A stretch of 33,814 bases of DNA from contig JARLJN010000173.1 of the NCBI GenBank assembly GCA_031291255.1, positions 1-33,814 on the forward strand, read 5' to 3'. The position numbers and the translations under genes were made by a program. Source of the stretch: Gammaproteobacteria bacterium (GTDB taxonomy: Bacteria > Pseudomonadota > Gammaproteobacteria > DSM-16500). Below, piece after piece: positions 16,325 through 25,624 of the stretch (its first letter is position 1; every line of letters starts with the position of its first letter). A model generated the notes under the pieces. That model was not told the origin of the DNA. It saw only the letters and a list, made by a program, of their open reading frames with translations, and ran no database searches.

Positions 16325-17145
16325 ATTGCTTCTTTCTCCTTGAAGCTAAATAAGCGTTTCAACCAGTTGGGCTTTTCATGAAGAAAACGAAATGGAACAT
16401 CTTCTCCTAAAAAACGAGCTACTGCATCCATGTAAGCTTGACCTGCATCACTTTCAGTATCAACAATTACCGGCACCCCAGAGTTTGATGCTCTCAAAAC
16501 AGCCTGAGATTCGGGTATTACTCCTAATAATGGGATAGCGAGAATCTCATTTACATCTGATAAACTCAACATGTCCCCATTTGCTACCCTTTTTGGAGAA
16601 TAACGCGTTAGCAATAGATGCTCCGTGATATGCCCTCTACCTTCTTCGGCACGCTTGGTCTTACTCGACAATAAACCTAACATTCGATCTGAATCACGTA
16701 CTGAAGAAACTTCAGGATTAGTCACTACGATTGCACTGTCAGCAAAATACATCGCTAACTGTGCTCCGCGTTCAATTCCTGCTGGAGAGTCACAAACTAT
16801 ATAGTCAAAAGTTTTAGACATTTCATCTAAAACAGTGCCAACGCCTTCCAATGTAAGCGCATCTTTATCGCGTGTCTGTGAGGCTGGTAAAATAAATAGT
16901 TCTTTAGTGTGTTTATCTCGAATGAGAGCTTGATTTAAAGTTGCTTCGCCACGTATAACATTCACAAAATCATATACGACACGTCGCTCACAGCCCATAA
17001 TCAAATCAAGATTTCGCAATCCTATATCAAAATCAATAACAGCTGTTTTATATCCGCGACTAGCCAAACCTACTGCAAAAGAAGCACTTGTAGTAGTTTT
17101 ACCAACGCCGCCCTTCCCTGATGTTACTACAATGATCTTTACCAC
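16321..17145 (-). CDS. minD: Septum-site determining ATPase MinD
   Basis: MinD is the membrane-binding ATPase that carries MinC to the poles. The deviant Walker A GKGGVGKTT is at residues 10-18 (Lys11 and Lys16), with further conserved segments DFDIGLRNLDLIMG (about 39-52) and CDSPAGIERGA (about 118-128). The C-terminal amphipathic helix NWLKRLFSFKEKEAI is the membrane targeting sequence. The 274 residues are typical. It lies 27 bases after minC and overlaps minE. Confidence 0.97.
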   Translation of the reverse strand: MVKIIVVTSGKGGVGKTTTSASFAVGLASRGYKTAVIDFDIGLRNLDLIMGCERRVVYDFVNVIRGEATLNQALIRDKHTKELFILPASQTRDKDALTLEGVGTVLDEMSKTFDYIVCDSPAGIERGAQLAMYFADSAIVVTNPEVSSVRDSDRMLGLLSSKTKRAEEGRGHITEHLLLTRYSPKRVANGDMLSLSDVNEILAIPLLGVIPESQAVLRASNSGVPVIVDTESDAGQAYMDAVARFLGEDVPFRFLHEKPNWLKRLFSFKEKEAI

Positions 17146-17172
17146 ATTAAGCTCCTTTGTAACAATTTGATT

Positions 17173-17877
17173 TTACATAGCTGCAATACGCACCTGTTCA
17201 TTCTCTAAGTAAACTTGTACCATAGAATCATGAGAAGGTAAATTTTGCATATCTTCTTTAACTAAATAATACCCAGCTATAGCTACTAATTCAGCTTCTA
17301 ATGTACGACAAAAAATTCTCGCTTGAGTATTACCTTGAACTCCCGCTAAAGCTCTACCTCGTAAGGGACCATAAACATGTATATTTCCATCAGCCAAAAG
17401 CTCAGCACCAGGACTAACTGGCGCAATCACAATTAAGTCAGCATCCTTCGCATAAACTTGCATTCCTGATCTAATCGGAGTAGTTACTAATTTTGTCTGA
17501 GATACTTGAACTGATTTTTTAATTGGCTCATCAGATTGTTTAGCTTTGCCTATAGTGACCACTGGGAATCCAGCGTCAACAGCAGCTGCATGCTGCTCAA
17601 CGTCTCCGCCTCTAACACCTACTGGAACCAAGTTATTAGCAATTAATATTTGTTTAATACGATTAAAATCTAATACACCTAATGTTCTAACTTCTTCTAA
17701 ATCCAAAATAACCGGTGAACCTATAAAAAAATTAGGTGCCCGATTAACTGCAGTAGAAACTTGCTTAGAAAGTTCTTCTAGATCGTATCTTGCTAATTGC
17801 AAAATTGTACACGGTGAAAAGCTTGTTTTAAATCGAAAACAAGAACGGCGATCCATTACCAAATTACTATCCGACAT
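17173..17877 (-). CDS. minC: Septum-site determining protein MinC
   Basis: MinC inhibits FtsZ polymerisation near the poles. The N-terminal FtsZ-inhibiting domain is at about residues 10-105. A Lys/Thr-rich linker follows, and the C-terminal beta-helix that binds MinD contains GNIHVYGPLRGRALAGVQGN and ARIFCRTLEAELVAIAGYY. I place the start at the ATG at 17877 (234 residues, near the 231 of E. coli), one base after the yajQ stop and with a GAG element before it. A TTG at 17898 would run back into yajQ and add seven residues without a clear ribosome site. Confidence 0.93.
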   Translation of the reverse strand: MSDSNLVMDRRSCFRFKTSFSPCTILQLARYDLEELSKQVSTAVNRAPNFFIGSPVILDLEEVRTLGVLDFNRIKQILIANNLVPVGVRGGDVEQHAAAVDAGFPVVTIGKAKQSDEPIKKSVQVSQTKLVTTPIRSGMQVYAKDADLIVIAPVSPGAELLADGNIHVYGPLRGRALAGVQGNTQARIFCRTLEAELVAIAGYYLVKEDMQNLPSHDSMVQVYLENEQVRIAAM

Positions 17878-17878
17878 A

Positions 17879-18361
17879 TTAATCTCTAAAATTTTCAAAT
17901 TGTAAGGGTAAATCTACCTTAGATGCACGTAACATAGCAATAACTGCTTGTAAATCATCCCTATTTTTTCCATTAACACGAAGCTGCTCACCTTGTATAC
18001 TTGTCTGCACTTTCAAATTAGCATCTTTAATTAGCTTAACAAGTTTTTTAGCCGCATCAGTCGCAATACCTTGACGAATTTCTATTTCTTGCTTAGCTTC
18101 ATTCAATTTAGTATCTATTTCTTTATAATCTAATGCTCTAATATCAATATTGCGTTTCGCTAATTTTGAGCAAAAAATTTCATTAATTTGTTTAACTTGA
18201 AAATCAGTGGGCGCAATTAATGTAACAGTATTTTTAGATTGCTCTAGTCTTGCATTTGTTCCTTTAAAATCAAAACGAGAATTAATCTCTCTGTTAGCTT
18301 GATCAACAGCATTCGTTACTTCATGAGTATCGGTTTTAGAAACAACGTCAAAAGAAGGCAT
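17879..18361 (-). CDS. yajQ: YajQ family nucleotide-binding protein
   Basis: YajQ is a small two-domain protein with RNA-recognition-like folds; some members (Xanthomonas, Pseudomonas) bind cyclic di-GMP. The protein starts MPSFDVVSKTDTHEVTNAVDQ, keeps INSRFDFKGT and DFQVKQINEIFCSKL, and ends LQFENFRD, as in E. coli. The family start fixes the ATG at 18361 (160 residues). The frame stays open for 31 more codons upstream, but that extension is not conserved and would cover the promoter region. minC begins one base after its stop (TAA T ATG), an unusually close tie between yajQ and the min genes. Confidence 0.93.
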   Translation of the reverse strand: MPSFDVVSKTDTHEVTNAVDQANREINSRFDFKGTNARLEQSKNTVTLIAPTDFQVKQINEIFCSKLAKRNIDIRALDYKEIDTKLNEAKQEIEIRQGIATDAAKKLVKLIKDANLKVQTSIQGEQLRVNGKNRDDLQAVIAMLRASKVDLPLQFENFRD

Positions 18362-18391
18362 AATCATCTCATTCAAAGAATAACTTATTGT

Positions 18392-18421
18392 ATTGTAACG
18401 AAAAAAGAGACCATTCTGAAA
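18392..18421 (-). promoter_or_regulatory. Candidate yajQ-minCDE promoter
   Basis: On the minus strand a TACAAT -10 (18392-18397) follows TTTCAG (18416-18421) by 18 bases, about 30 bases before the yajQ start. The -35 is weak. The terminator at 18511-18543 separates this unit from rplQ, so a promoter is needed here. Confidence 0.35.
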
Positions 18422-18510
18422 GAATAATTTTGTTTTACTAATGAAATAATGCATTTTTATAAGAAATAAAAATGGAATACACCAGTAATTAATTATTTAA
18501 ATATATGAAG

Positions 18511-18543
18511 AAAAAAAAACCGAGAATATTCTCGGTTTTTTTA
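18511..18543 (-). terminator. Palindromic intrinsic terminator after rplQ
   Basis: CCGAGAATATTCTCGG (18520-18535) is a perfect 16-base palindrome flanked by nine A on one side and seven T on the other, so it could stop transcripts from both strands. It ends the long ribosomal-protein run just after the rplQ stop and shields the yajQ promoter. Confidence 0.9.
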
Positions 18544-18555
18544 AAAGATGTAAGT

Positions 18556-18933
18556 CTATGCAACTTCTTCAGCAGCCGATCTGTCAACCAACTCAACCAC
18601 AGCCATAGGAGCGCAATCACCTTTACGGTTACCACATTTGAGAACTCTCAAATATCCACCTGGACGAGAGCTAAAATGCGGTCCAATCTCATTAAAAAGC
18701 TTTTGAACCATATCACGATCACGCAAACGAGAAAAAGCAATACGTCTGTTATGAACGCTATCTACTTTAGATAAAGTAATCATAGGCTCAATATAGCCTC
18801 GAAGTTCTTTAGCCTTAGCTACAGTTGTTGTAATTAGCTCATGTTTAAGTAAAGAAACCATCATATTTTTAAACATAGCCTTACGATGACTGCTATTACG
18901 ACCAAAATACCTACCAGTTTTACAATGACGCAT
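18556..18933 (-). CDS. rplQ: 50S ribosomal protein L17
   Basis: L17 lies near the exit side of the large subunit. The start [24 protein letters not shown] and the [18 protein letters not shown] segment (about 33-51) identify it. Cys4 replaces the usual Arg or Lys of MRHR. The 125 residues compare with 127 in E. coli. AGGAG lies before the ATG, the gene follows rpoA by 33 bases, and it is the last gene of the run. Confidence 0.96.
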   Translation of the reverse strand: MRHCKTGRYFGRNSSHRKAMFKNMMVSLLKHELITTTVAKAKELRGYIEPMITLSKVDSVHNRRIAFSRLRDRDMVQKLFNEIGPHFSSRPGGYLRVLKCGNRKGDCAPMAVVELVDRSAAEEVA

Positions 18934-18966
18934 TCTAACTCTCCTACAATTTTTAGCTTACTACTC

Positions 18967-19962
18967 TTATTCTTTTTCTCTTAAAAGAGCAGGAGGCCAA
19001 TTATCTAATCTTGTACCTAAAGACAAATTATGAGAAGCCAAAACATTTTTAATTTCTGTCAGAGACTTCTTACCCAGATTAGGTGTTTTCAACAAATCAT
19101 TCTCAGTACGTTGAACCAAATCACCTATATAAAATATGCTTTCAGCTTTCAAACAATTTGCAGAACGAACAGTTAACTCTAAATCATCCACTGGACGAAT
19201 ATAAATAGGATTAATAGATTGCTGTTCATTAATTTCTTTAGCTACAAATGATGACCTTAAATCAACAAATGGTGCTAATTGTTGTTGTAAAATCGTTGCA
19301 GAACGTCTGATGGCTTCTTCAGGATCTAGAGTACCATTCGTTTCTAAGTCAATTACTAACTTATCTAAGTCAGTACGTTGCTCTACACGCGCACTTTCTA
19401 CGCTATAAGAAACTCTAAGAACCGGACTAAAACTAGCATCAAGACGCAATGAACCTATAGTTTGTTTATCTTCACTATCAAGAAGACTTTCTCTAGATGA
19501 CGCTGTTTGATAACCTCTGCCTAATGAAACATTGAGAGTCATACTCAATGAACCTGCATCATTAAGGTGAGCAAGAACAAGTTCAGGATTCACAATTTCA
19601 ACATCATGCTCTGACTCGATATCACCTGCAACAACAACACCAGCACCTTTTTTATTTAATCGTAGTGTTACTTCTTCACGACCATGAAGCTTAATTGATA
19701 CATTTTTAAGGTTTAGAAGAATTTCAATAACATCTTCTTGAACCCCTGGGATAGTACTGTATTCATGCAATACCCCATCAATTTTAACTTCAGTAATAGC
19801 GGCACCCGGCATAGAAGATAATAAAATTCTACGTAAAGTGGTTCCTAATGTATGACCAAACCCACGCTCTAATGGCTCAAGAGTTACTCTCGCATGAAAA
19901 GGCGAAATCGTCTCAACATCTATTTCACGTGGTGTTAAAAAATCATATGGATTATTTTGCAT
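18967..19962 (-). CDS. rpoA: RNA polymerase alpha subunit
   Basis: The alpha dimer nucleates RNA polymerase assembly and contacts promoters and activators. The N-terminal assembly domain (about 1-235) has [17 protein letters not shown] (34-50). A linker then leads to the C-terminal domain (about 252-320), with [20 protein letters not shown]; Arg266 corresponds to the UP-element-binding Arg265 of E. coli, and the helix-hairpin-helix [13 protein letters not shown] is intact. The 331 residues are typical. It is in the usual rpsD-rpoA-rplQ order. Confidence 0.98.
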   Translation of the reverse strand: MQNNPYDFLTPREIDVETISPFHARVTLEPLERGFGHTLGTTLRRILLSSMPGAAITEVKIDGVLHEYSTIPGVQEDVIEILLNLKNVSIKLHGREEVTLRLNKKGAGVVVAGDIESEHDVEIVNPELVLAHLNDAGSLSMTLNVSLGRGYQTASSRESLLDSEDKQTIGSLRLDASFSPVLRVSYSVESARVEQRTDLDKLVIDLETNGTLDPEEAIRRSATILQQQLAPFVDLRSSFVAKEINEQQSINPIYIRPVDDLELTVRSANCLKAESIFYIGDLVQRTENDLLKTPNLGKKSLTEIKNVLASHNLSLGTRLDNWPPALLREKE

Positions 19963-19989
19963 GAAATAACCTCATAAACTCCAAAATAA

Positions 19990-20610
19990 TTATTTGGAAT
20001 AAAGCTCAACAATTAGCTTCTCAACAATATCTGAAGGAAGGTCCGAACGATCTGGCTGCTGCTTAAATGTTCCTTTAAGCTCACCCTGGTCTACATCAAT
20101 CCAACTACAGCTAGGCTTAGCTTGAGATAACGCAAGCGCACCTTGAATACGTAATTGAGATTTCTTACTTTCTTTAATGCTGATTACATCACCAGGCATT
20201 AGCTCATACGATGGGATGTTAACAGTTTTATTATTAACAAGTATCGCGCGATGACTAACTAATTGTCTTGCTTCAGCCCGAGTTGAACCAAATCCCATTC
20301 TATAAACAATATTATCTAATCTACACTCAAGCAGCTTAAGTAAATTCTCACCTGTCGAGCCTTTTAAACGAGCAGCTTTTTTAAAGTAATTTCTAAACTG
20401 CTTTTCCATAACACCGTATATACGACGAACTTTTTGTTTTTCACGTAATTGAACACCATATTCAGTTTCACGGCCACGTCTTGCGCCATGCACACCTGGA
20501 GGGGTATCCAATTTACATTTTGTATCTAATGAACGTACTCCGCTCATTAATGAAAGATCAGCTTTCTCTCTACGAGCCAGCTTACATCTTGGTCCTAAAT
20601 ATCTAGCCAT
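19990..20610 (-). CDS. rpsD: 30S ribosomal protein S4
   Basis: S4 is a primary 16S rRNA binder and in E. coli the translational repressor of the alpha operon. [19 protein letters not shown] begins the protein, and the S4 RNA-binding domain is at about 97-160 ([22 protein letters not shown]). Only C9 and C32 are present in the N-terminal region, so the zinc-ribbon version is excluded. The 206 residues equal the E. coli length. It starts nine bases after rpsK. Confidence 0.97.
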   Translation of the reverse strand: MARYLGPRCKLARREKADLSLMSGVRSLDTKCKLDTPPGVHGARRGRETEYGVQLREKQKVRRIYGVMEKQFRNYFKKAARLKGSTGENLLKLLECRLDNIVYRMGFGSTRAEARQLVSHRAILVNNKTVNIPSYELMPGDVISIKESKKSQLRIQGALALSQAKPSCSWIDVDQGELKGTFKQQPDRSDLPSDIVEKLIVELYSK

Positions 20611-20619
20611 TACACTCTC

Positions 20620-21138
20620 CTACACACGACGCTTTTTAGGATCACGGCAACCATTAAATGGAATACCCGTTGCATCAGAAATTGACAAAATCTTTAGACC
20701 TGCAGTATGAAGAGATCTAATTGCAGATTCTCTCCCTGGCCCAGGCCCATTCACACGCACTTGCACATTCTTCATGCCATAATTTTCAATAACAGTCTGA
20801 GCAGCCTTTGTTGCTGCTTCACCAGCAGCATATGGAGTAGATTTTCTAGAACCTCTATAACCACAACTAGCCGCACTAGACCAAGATAATGAATTACCTT
20901 GAATATCAGTAATAGTCACTATGGTATTGTTGAATGACGCTCTGATATGAGCAATCCCATCAATAACTAATTTTTTTGATTTCTTTCTAGAACGGGAAGA
21001 TTTAGATGCATCAGCCACATCGGTACTAGGATTTGCAGCCGCCGTAGAGCCTACATCAATTGACTCAGTATTTAAAACCCCAGGTTTAACTGTAGGGTTT
21101 GCAGTAGCTTTTACAGGTGTTGTTTGATTTTCTGACAT
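20620..21138 (-). CDS. rpsK: 30S ribosomal protein S11 with long N-terminal extension
   Basis: The core (about 58-172) is ordinary S11, part of the platform near the E site: [29 protein letters not shown] and the end [15 protein letters not shown]. In front of it are about 45 extra residues rich in Ser, Thr, Ala, Asn and Pro, ending in the basic SRSRKKSKK, giving 172 residues where 127-132 is normal. There is no internal ATG in the extension to give a standard-length start. The ribosome site is not ideal (AGGA 12 bases before the ATG). The extension would lie on the outer face of the 30S platform. Confidence 0.93.
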   Translation of the reverse strand: MSENQTTPVKATANPTVKPGVLNTESIDVGSTAAANPSTDVADASKSSRSRKKSKKLVIDGIAHIRASFNNTIVTITDIQGNSLSWSSAASCGYRGSRKSTPYAAGEAATKAAQTVIENYGMKNVQVRVNGPGPGRESAIRSLHTAGLKILSISDATGIPFNGCRDPKKRRV

Positions 21139-21180
21139 TGCTATTAAAGTTCCTGATTACACTAATTTTAGATAAGTATA

Positions 21181-21537
21181 CTAATTCTTGCCTTTGCGCT
21201 TACCTTTACGAGTTCTTGCATTTGTTTTTGTACGTTGGCCACGAACTGGTAAGCCACGTCTATGACGAAGACCACGATAAGATCCTAGCTCAATTAACCT
21301 TTTGATATTCATAGAAACTTCACGTCGCAAATCACCCTCGACACGAAATTTCGCTATCTCTACACGTAAATTCTCTAACTCAGCTTCAGTCAAATCTTTT
21401 GCTTTTTTATCGGGACTTACATTTACTGTCGCACAAATTTCAGAAGCTCTGCTACGACCGATTCCATAAATGGATGTAAGACCAATGACTATATGTTTCT
21501 GTACAGGGATATTAACACCTGCAATACGCGCTGCCAT
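21181..21537 (-). CDS. rpsM: 30S ribosomal protein S13
   Basis: S13 sits in the 30S head and contacts the P-site tRNA and the 50S bridge. [25 protein letters not shown] opens the protein with its helix-two-turn-helix fold, and the basic tail [24 protein letters not shown] reaches the decoding region. It has 118 residues, as in E. coli. AGGAG precedes the ATG, and a promoter lies in the 86 bases between this gene and rpmJ. Confidence 0.97.
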   Translation of the reverse strand: MAARIAGVNIPVQKHIVIGLTSIYGIGRSRASEICATVNVSPDKKAKDLTEAELENLRVEIAKFRVEGDLRREVSMNIKRLIELGSYRGLRHRRGLPVRGQRTKTNARTRKGKRKGKN

Positions 21538-21589
21538 TCAATCACTCCTACAACTAACTCGTTAAATCTTTAGACCACAAAAGCGGCCT

Positions 21590-21618
21590 AGTGTAATATT
21601 GATATATGGAAAAATCAA
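21590..21618 (-). promoter_or_regulatory. Alpha-operon promoter before rpsM
   Basis: On the minus strand TTGATT (21613-21618) and TACACT (21590-21595) are separated by exactly 17 bases, followed by the GC-rich discriminator AGGCCGC. The position, at the rpmJ end, matches the start of the alpha operon in E. coli. A GC-rich discriminator is typical of promoters under stringent control. Confidence 0.5.
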
Positions 21619-21621
21619 CCA

Positions 21622-21735
21622 TTAACCTTGTTTTTGTTTGTGCCTTTTCTCTTTACAAATCACACGAACAACTCGATTTCTTTTTATAATTTTGCAATTA
21701 CGGCAAATCTTTTTCACTGATGCACCAACTTTCAT
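21622..21735 (-). CDS. rpmJ: 50S ribosomal protein L36
   Basis: This is a 37-codon gene, start [15 protein letters not shown]. The zinc ribbon is C11, C14, C27 and H32 (CRNC ... CKEKRH), so this is the zinc-binding C+ form of L36. A GGAG ribosome site is six bases before the ATG. It lies between secY and rpsM, as expected at the end of the spc operon. Confidence 0.95.
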   Translation of the reverse strand: MKVGASVKKICRNCKIIKRNRVVRVICKEKRHKQKQG

Positions 21736-21773
21736 ATTAAACTCCAATTCAGCATGTTAAAACTTAAGTATAT

Positions 21774-23102
21774 TTATCGCATTAATCCAGTGCTACCACT
21801 ACGCAGATTAGCTTTTTTAAGCAAAGATTCATATTGATAGGACATGACATGAGCTTGCACTTGAGCCATAAAATCCATTACTACTACTACAATAATCAAC
21901 AGTGATGTACCGCCAAAATAAAAAGGAACATTCCATGCCAAAATCATAAATTCGGGTAGTAAACACACTAACGTCACATAAATAGACCCTGCAAGTGTTA
22001 AACGTGTCATAACAGCATCTATATATTTAGCGGTTTGCTCACCTGGACGTATCCCTGTAATAAATGCCCCTGATTTTTTCAAATTATCTGCTGTTTCACG
22101 TGGGTTAAAAACCAGAGCAGTATAAAAGAAGCAAAAGAAGATAATTGCCATACTAAACAATAACATATGTAAAGGTTGACCTTGTTGTTGAAGAGCAACA
22201 CCTAATGAACCTAACCACTCTAAACCTTTACCATGACCAAACCATTGCGCTAAGCTAGCTGGAAACAAAATAATACTAGATGCAAAGATAGGTGGTATAA
22301 CACCTGGCATGTTAATTTTCAGTGGTAAATGACTGCTTTTAGCAGAATACATTTTTCCACCTTGCATACGGCGAGCATAATTAATTGTGATTCTTCTTTG
22401 TCCACGCTCTACAAAAACAACAAAAGCAACCACTGCAATTACTGCTGCAACAATCAAAAGTAAAGCAATAAGCTGAAGTTGTCCTTCTCTAACCTGTTCT
22501 AAAGTTCTACCAATTGCAGCAGGAAAGCCCGCAATTATACCCGAAAATATGATCAAAGAGATACCATTTCCAATCCCTCTTTCAGTAACTTGCTCACCTA
22601 ACCACATTAAAAACAAAGTTCCTGTAACTAAAGTGAGGGTAGTCGTGAAATAAAATGCAAACCCTGGATCAAGAGCGATTCCATGTGCACCCAACATTTT
22701 AGAAACACCTATAGCCTGAAACGTTGCTAAAACTAGGGTTCCATAACGAGTATATTTATTTATCTTACGCTGACCAGCCTCACCCTCTTTTCGCAACTCT
22801 GACAATTTTGGTGATAAAACAGTAACTAATTGAATAATGATAGAAGCAGAAATATAAGGCATTATTCCTAATGCAAATACACTAAACCTCATTAACGCTC
22901 CACCAGAAAACATATTGAATAATCCAATAATGTTACTTTGTTGAGCGTTAAACAATTCTTGCAAACGCTGTGGATTTAAGCCTGGAACAGGAATATATGA
23001 TCCAATACGAAACACCACAATTGCAACCAAGACAAATAGCAAGCGACGTTTTAAATCTGCTATCCCTGTAGACGCGCTACTACTCATTCTATTTGTTGTC
23101 AT
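21774..23102 (-). CDS. secY: Preprotein translocase channel SecY
   Basis: SecY is the ten-helix channel of the Sec system in the inner membrane. The sequence shows regular hydrophobic spans from about residue 20 to 425, with PGLNPQRL (plug region), the second-helix [24 protein letters not shown] and the fifth cytoplasmic loop [32 protein letters not shown]. The 442 residues are typical. The ATG follows the rplO stop with no base between. Confidence 0.97.
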   Translation of the reverse strand: MTTNRMSSSASTGIADLKRRLLFVLVAIVVFRIGSYIPVPGLNPQRLQELFNAQQSNIIGLFNMFSGGALMRFSVFALGIMPYISASIIIQLVTVLSPKLSELRKEGEAGQRKINKYTRYGTLVLATFQAIGVSKMLGAHGIALDPGFAFYFTTTLTLVTGTLFLMWLGEQVTERGIGNGISLIIFSGIIAGFPAAIGRTLEQVREGQLQLIALLLIVAAVIAVVAFVVFVERGQRRITINYARRMQGGKMYSAKSSHLPLKINMPGVIPPIFASSIILFPASLAQWFGHGKGLEWLGSLGVALQQQGQPLHMLLFSMAIIFFCFFYTALVFNPRETADNLKKSGAFITGIRPGEQTAKYIDAVMTRLTLAGSIYVTLVCLLPEFMILAWNVPFYFGGTSLLIIVVVVMDFMAQVQAHVMSYQYESLLKKANLRSGSTGLMR

Positions 23103-23537
23103 TTATCCCTCGACTGTGCCACCAGCATTTTCTATAATCTTACGTGCGCCCGTACTAACAGACAGGCCACGAACATTAACTACTCGCTCTAGGCTTCCAT
23201 ACGCAATTATCTTGACAAATTTAGTGTCATTTCGGATAAGTCCAGTCTCAAGTAAGGTTTGTAAGCTTACAATGTTATCTGTCACTTTATTAAGATCAGA
23301 AACACGTATTTCTTCGCTTACTAATGCTTTTCTAGATCTAAATCCAGATTTTGGCATCCTTCTTTGCAAAGGCATTTGACCGCCTTCAAAACCAACTTTA
23401 TGGTAACCACCTGCGCGTGCTTTTTGGCCTTTATGACCTTTACCACAGGTTTTACCCTTTCCAGAAGCTATACCCCTACCTAATCTTTTTGGTGCTGTTT
23501 TAGATCCAGGTGCAGGTTGTATTGTATTGAGGAACAT
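23103..23537 (-). CDS. rplO: 50S ribosomal protein L15
   Basis: L15 is a late-assembly protein of the large subunit. The N-terminal Gly/Lys/Arg-rich extension [25 protein letters not shown] (about 18-42) reaches into the rRNA, and the globular part ends in [14 protein letters not shown]. The 144 residues match E. coli. It lies between rpmD and secY; its stop directly abuts the secY start. Confidence 0.97.
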   Translation of the reverse strand: MFLNTIQPAPGSKTAPKRLGRGIASGKGKTCGKGHKGQKARAGGYHKVGFEGGQMPLQRRMPKSGFRSRKALVSEEIRVSDLNKVTDNIVSLQTLLETGLIRNDTKFVKIIAYGSLERVVNVRGLSVSTGARKIIENAGGTVEG

Positions 23538-23538
23538 T

Positions 23539-23727
23539 CTATATCTCCTCTACTGATAAAAGATAATAAGCTTTATTAATCATGCCACGTATACAAGGCT
23601 GATCAGAAACGATGACTTGATGATGCATACGGCGTAGTCCTAACCCTTTAACACATAATTTGTGTTTAGGAAGTGCGCCATTTAAGCTACGAACAAGTGT
23701 AACTTTAAGTTTTTTAATACTAGACAT
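23539..23727 (-). CDS. rpmD: 50S ribosomal protein L30
   Basis: This is a small 62-residue L30 (usual 59-60) with [31 protein letters not shown], which is characteristic. It starts two bases after rpsE and ends one base before rplO, so translation is likely coupled through the three genes. Confidence 0.95.
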   Translation of the reverse strand: MSSIKKLKVTLVRSLNGALPKHKLCVKGLGLRRMHHQVIVSDQPCIRGMINKAYYLLSVEEI

Positions 23728-23729
23728 AA

Positions 23730-24239
23730 CTAATTCCTAACAATCTCATCAACAGACTTACCACGTTTTGCGGCAATGTATTCAGGAGTAGACAAATGCT
23801 GTAAAGCAGCTAATGTAGCTCTAACTACATTAATTGGATTCGCAGATCCAACTATTTTAGCTAGTACATTTTTAACTCCGAGCACTTCAAAAACAGCTCG
23901 CATCGCTCCACCGGCAATAATACCAGTACCATCAGAAGCAGGTTTCATAAATACTCTAGTCGCCCCATGCTTACCAATCACTTGGCAGTGTATAGTGCCT
24001 TCATTAAGGACAACTTGGCGCATGTTCTTGCGTGCTGCTTCTAAAGCTTTTTGAATAGCAACAGGCACTTCACGCGCTTTACCACGCCCTAAACCTATAC
24101 GTCCTTTTCCATCCCCAACAACTGTTATAGCGGCAAAACTGAAAATTCTACCACCTTTAACTACTTTTGCATTGCGTGAAACAGCTACAAGTTTTTCTTG
24201 AAGCCCATCACTTTTTGTCGACTGGTCATAACTTGCCAT
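23730..24239 (-). CDS. rpsE: 30S ribosomal protein S5
   Basis: S5 helps decoding accuracy at the back of the 30S subunit. The double-stranded-RNA-binding-like N-terminal part has [19 protein letters not shown] and [20 protein letters not shown] (about 20-60). The C-terminal part has [19 protein letters not shown]. The 169 residues equal the usual size. It lies nine bases after rplR. Confidence 0.97.
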   Translation of the reverse strand: MASYDQSTKSDGLQEKLVAVSRNAKVVKGGRIFSFAAITVVGDGKGRIGLGRGKAREVPVAIQKALEAARKNMRQVVLNEGTIHCQVIGKHGATRVFMKPASDGTGIIAGGAMRAVFEVLGVKNVLAKIVGSANPINVVRATLAALQHLSTPEYIAAKRGKSVDEIVRN

Positions 24240-24248
24240 AATAAACCC

Positions 24249-24602
24249 TTAAAATTCTAATCCACCTTCTCTAGCAGCATCTGCTAAAGCCTTAACACGA
24301 CCATGGTACTGAAATCCAGATCGATCAAATGCAACTTGGCGAATACCAGCTTTGATAGCGCGTTCTGCAACAAGTTTACCTACTATCCTAGCTGCATCTA
24401 CGTTACCTGTGTATTTCAAACCAGTCTTCACTTCTTTATCTATTGTTGATACTGAAACCAATACACTGGATCCTGTAGGAGCAATAATCTGAGCATATAT
24501 ATGACGCGGTGTTCTATGTACACAAAGGCGAACAGATTCTTGCTCTTGAATCTTCATTCGTCCACGCTTAGCTCTGCGTAATCTTGATACTTTTTTATTC
24601 AT
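24249..24602 (-). CDS. rplR: 50S ribosomal protein L18
   Basis: L18 binds 5S rRNA in the central protuberance. Typical segments are [16 protein letters not shown] (about 26-41), [18 protein letters not shown] and [26 protein letters not shown] at the end. The 117 residues match E. coli. It is 12 bases after rplF. Confidence 0.97.
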   Translation of the reverse strand: MNKKVSRLRRAKRGRMKIQEQESVRLCVHRTPRHIYAQIIAPTGSSVLVSVSTIDKEVKTGLKYTGNVDAARIVGKLVAERAIKAGIRQVAFDRSGFQYHGRVKALADAAREGGLEF

Positions 24603-24614
24603 AGCACTACCCTA

Positions 24615-25190
24615 TTATTTCTTTTTCGTTTCTTTTTTAACGATCTTCTCATCAGAATAGCGAATACCTTTACCTTTATAAGGTTCTGGGCCACGGTAGC
24701 TCCGAATTTTAGATGCTACAAGTCCAACCATATTTCTATCTTTACCTTTGATGATAATTTCAGTCACGGTTGGTGTTTCAATTGTAATTCCTTTAGGAAT
24801 TTCAAAATCAACTGGATGAGAAAAACCTAACGTCAAACCTAGTACATTTCCTTTAGTTTGCGCTTTATAACCTACGCCAACCAAAAGTAGCTTACGTTCA
24901 AACAAGTGAGCGACACCGTGTACCATGTTAGAAATTTGTGCACGTGTAGTGCCAGTAATAGATCTACGCAACTTTGAGCCAGATCCACTACGGCAATATC
25001 CACTTTCAGAATTAGATTGTACTTTTATTAAATCACCTTCAACTAAAACCTGTACAAAAGGATGGATGGTAACAAGAAAGTCTCCTTTCGGACCTTTAAT
25101 TGCTAGTTCTTGACCCTGAATATTTACATTCACCCCAGTAGGGATTACTACAGGCTTTCTACCTACTCTTGATGTAGACATAACCGACAT
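24615..25190 (-). CDS. rplF: 50S ribosomal protein L6
   Basis: L6 lies near the GTPase-associated centre. The segments VGRKPVVIPTGV, LLLVGVGYKAQTKGN and RGPEPYKGKGIRYSDE are the family pattern, the last forming the conserved C-terminal signature. I choose the ATG at 25190 (191 residues) because GGAG sits six bases before it; the ATG at 25202 overlaps the rpsH stop and lies across that ribosome site. Even so, the chain is somewhat longer than the 177 of E. coli. Confidence 0.95.
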   Translation of the reverse strand: MSVMSTSRVGRKPVVIPTGVNVNIQGQELAIKGPKGDFLVTIHPFVQVLVEGDLIKVQSNSESGYCRSGSGSKLRRSITGTTRAQISNMVHGVAHLFERKLLLVGVGYKAQTKGNVLGLTLGFSHPVDFEIPKGITIETPTVTEIIIKGKDRNMVGLVASKIRSYRGPEPYKGKGIRYSDEKIVKKETKKK

Positions 25191-25201
25191 GACAATCTCC
25201 A

Positions 25202-25597
25202 TTACTCAACTGTACACAAAACTTCACCACCAAGCTTGTCAGCTCGTGCAGCTCTCTCAGTCATCACGCCTTTAGATGTTGAGATAATTGCAATACCCAT
25301 ACCAGCTAAAACAGTTGGGAGTTCATGACTACGTTTATAAACACGCAAACCGGGTCGGCTCACCCTTTTAATTTTGTCGATAACTGGACGGTCTTGATAG
25401 TATTTTAATCTTACCTTTATATCAGACTTACCTGACTCAGTTATTTGCTCATATTCTTCAATATATCCTTCAGCTTTCATCACTTCCAGAATAGACAATT
25501 TTAATGTTGAACATGGCATTTTTATTTCAATTTCGTTGACAGCTTGCGCATTACGTATGCGAGTAAGCATATCAGCTATTGGATCTTGCATTGACAT
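25202..25597 (-). CDS. rpsH: 30S ribosomal protein S8
   Basis: S8 is a central-domain 16S rRNA binder and in E. coli the translational repressor of the spc operon. [18 protein letters not shown] starts it, and [15 protein letters not shown] and [14 protein letters not shown] identify the C-terminal half. The ATG at 25597 (131 residues) is preferred over a GTG at 25606, since AGAGG is eight bases before it and MSMQDP is the conserved start. Confidence 0.96.
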   Translation of the reverse strand: MSMQDPIADMLTRIRNAQAVNEIEIKMPCSTLKLSILEVMKAEGYIEEYEQITESGKSDIKVRLKYYQDRPVIDKIKRVSRPGLRVYKRSHELPTVLAGMGIAIISTSKGVMTERAARADKLGGEVLCTVE

Positions 25598-25624
25598 CTT
25601 TACCACCTCTAAACTTTGTGGAAT

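Noticed and set aside
17546..17905. 119-codon plus-strand frame opposite minC
   Set aside because: It is antisense to a clear minC and is low in complexity (Ser/Thr/Leu-rich), with no conserved pattern.
18362..18454. N-terminal extension of YajQ by 31 codons
   Set aside because: The conserved family start is MPSFDVV at 18361, with a GAG element before it; the extension is AT-rich and covers the likely promoter.
21573..21588. Hairpin GGCCGC / GUGGUC as an S4 repressor leader
   Set aside because: It would straddle the predicted transcription start, so the first arm would not be fully transcribed; better read as a GC-rich discriminator.
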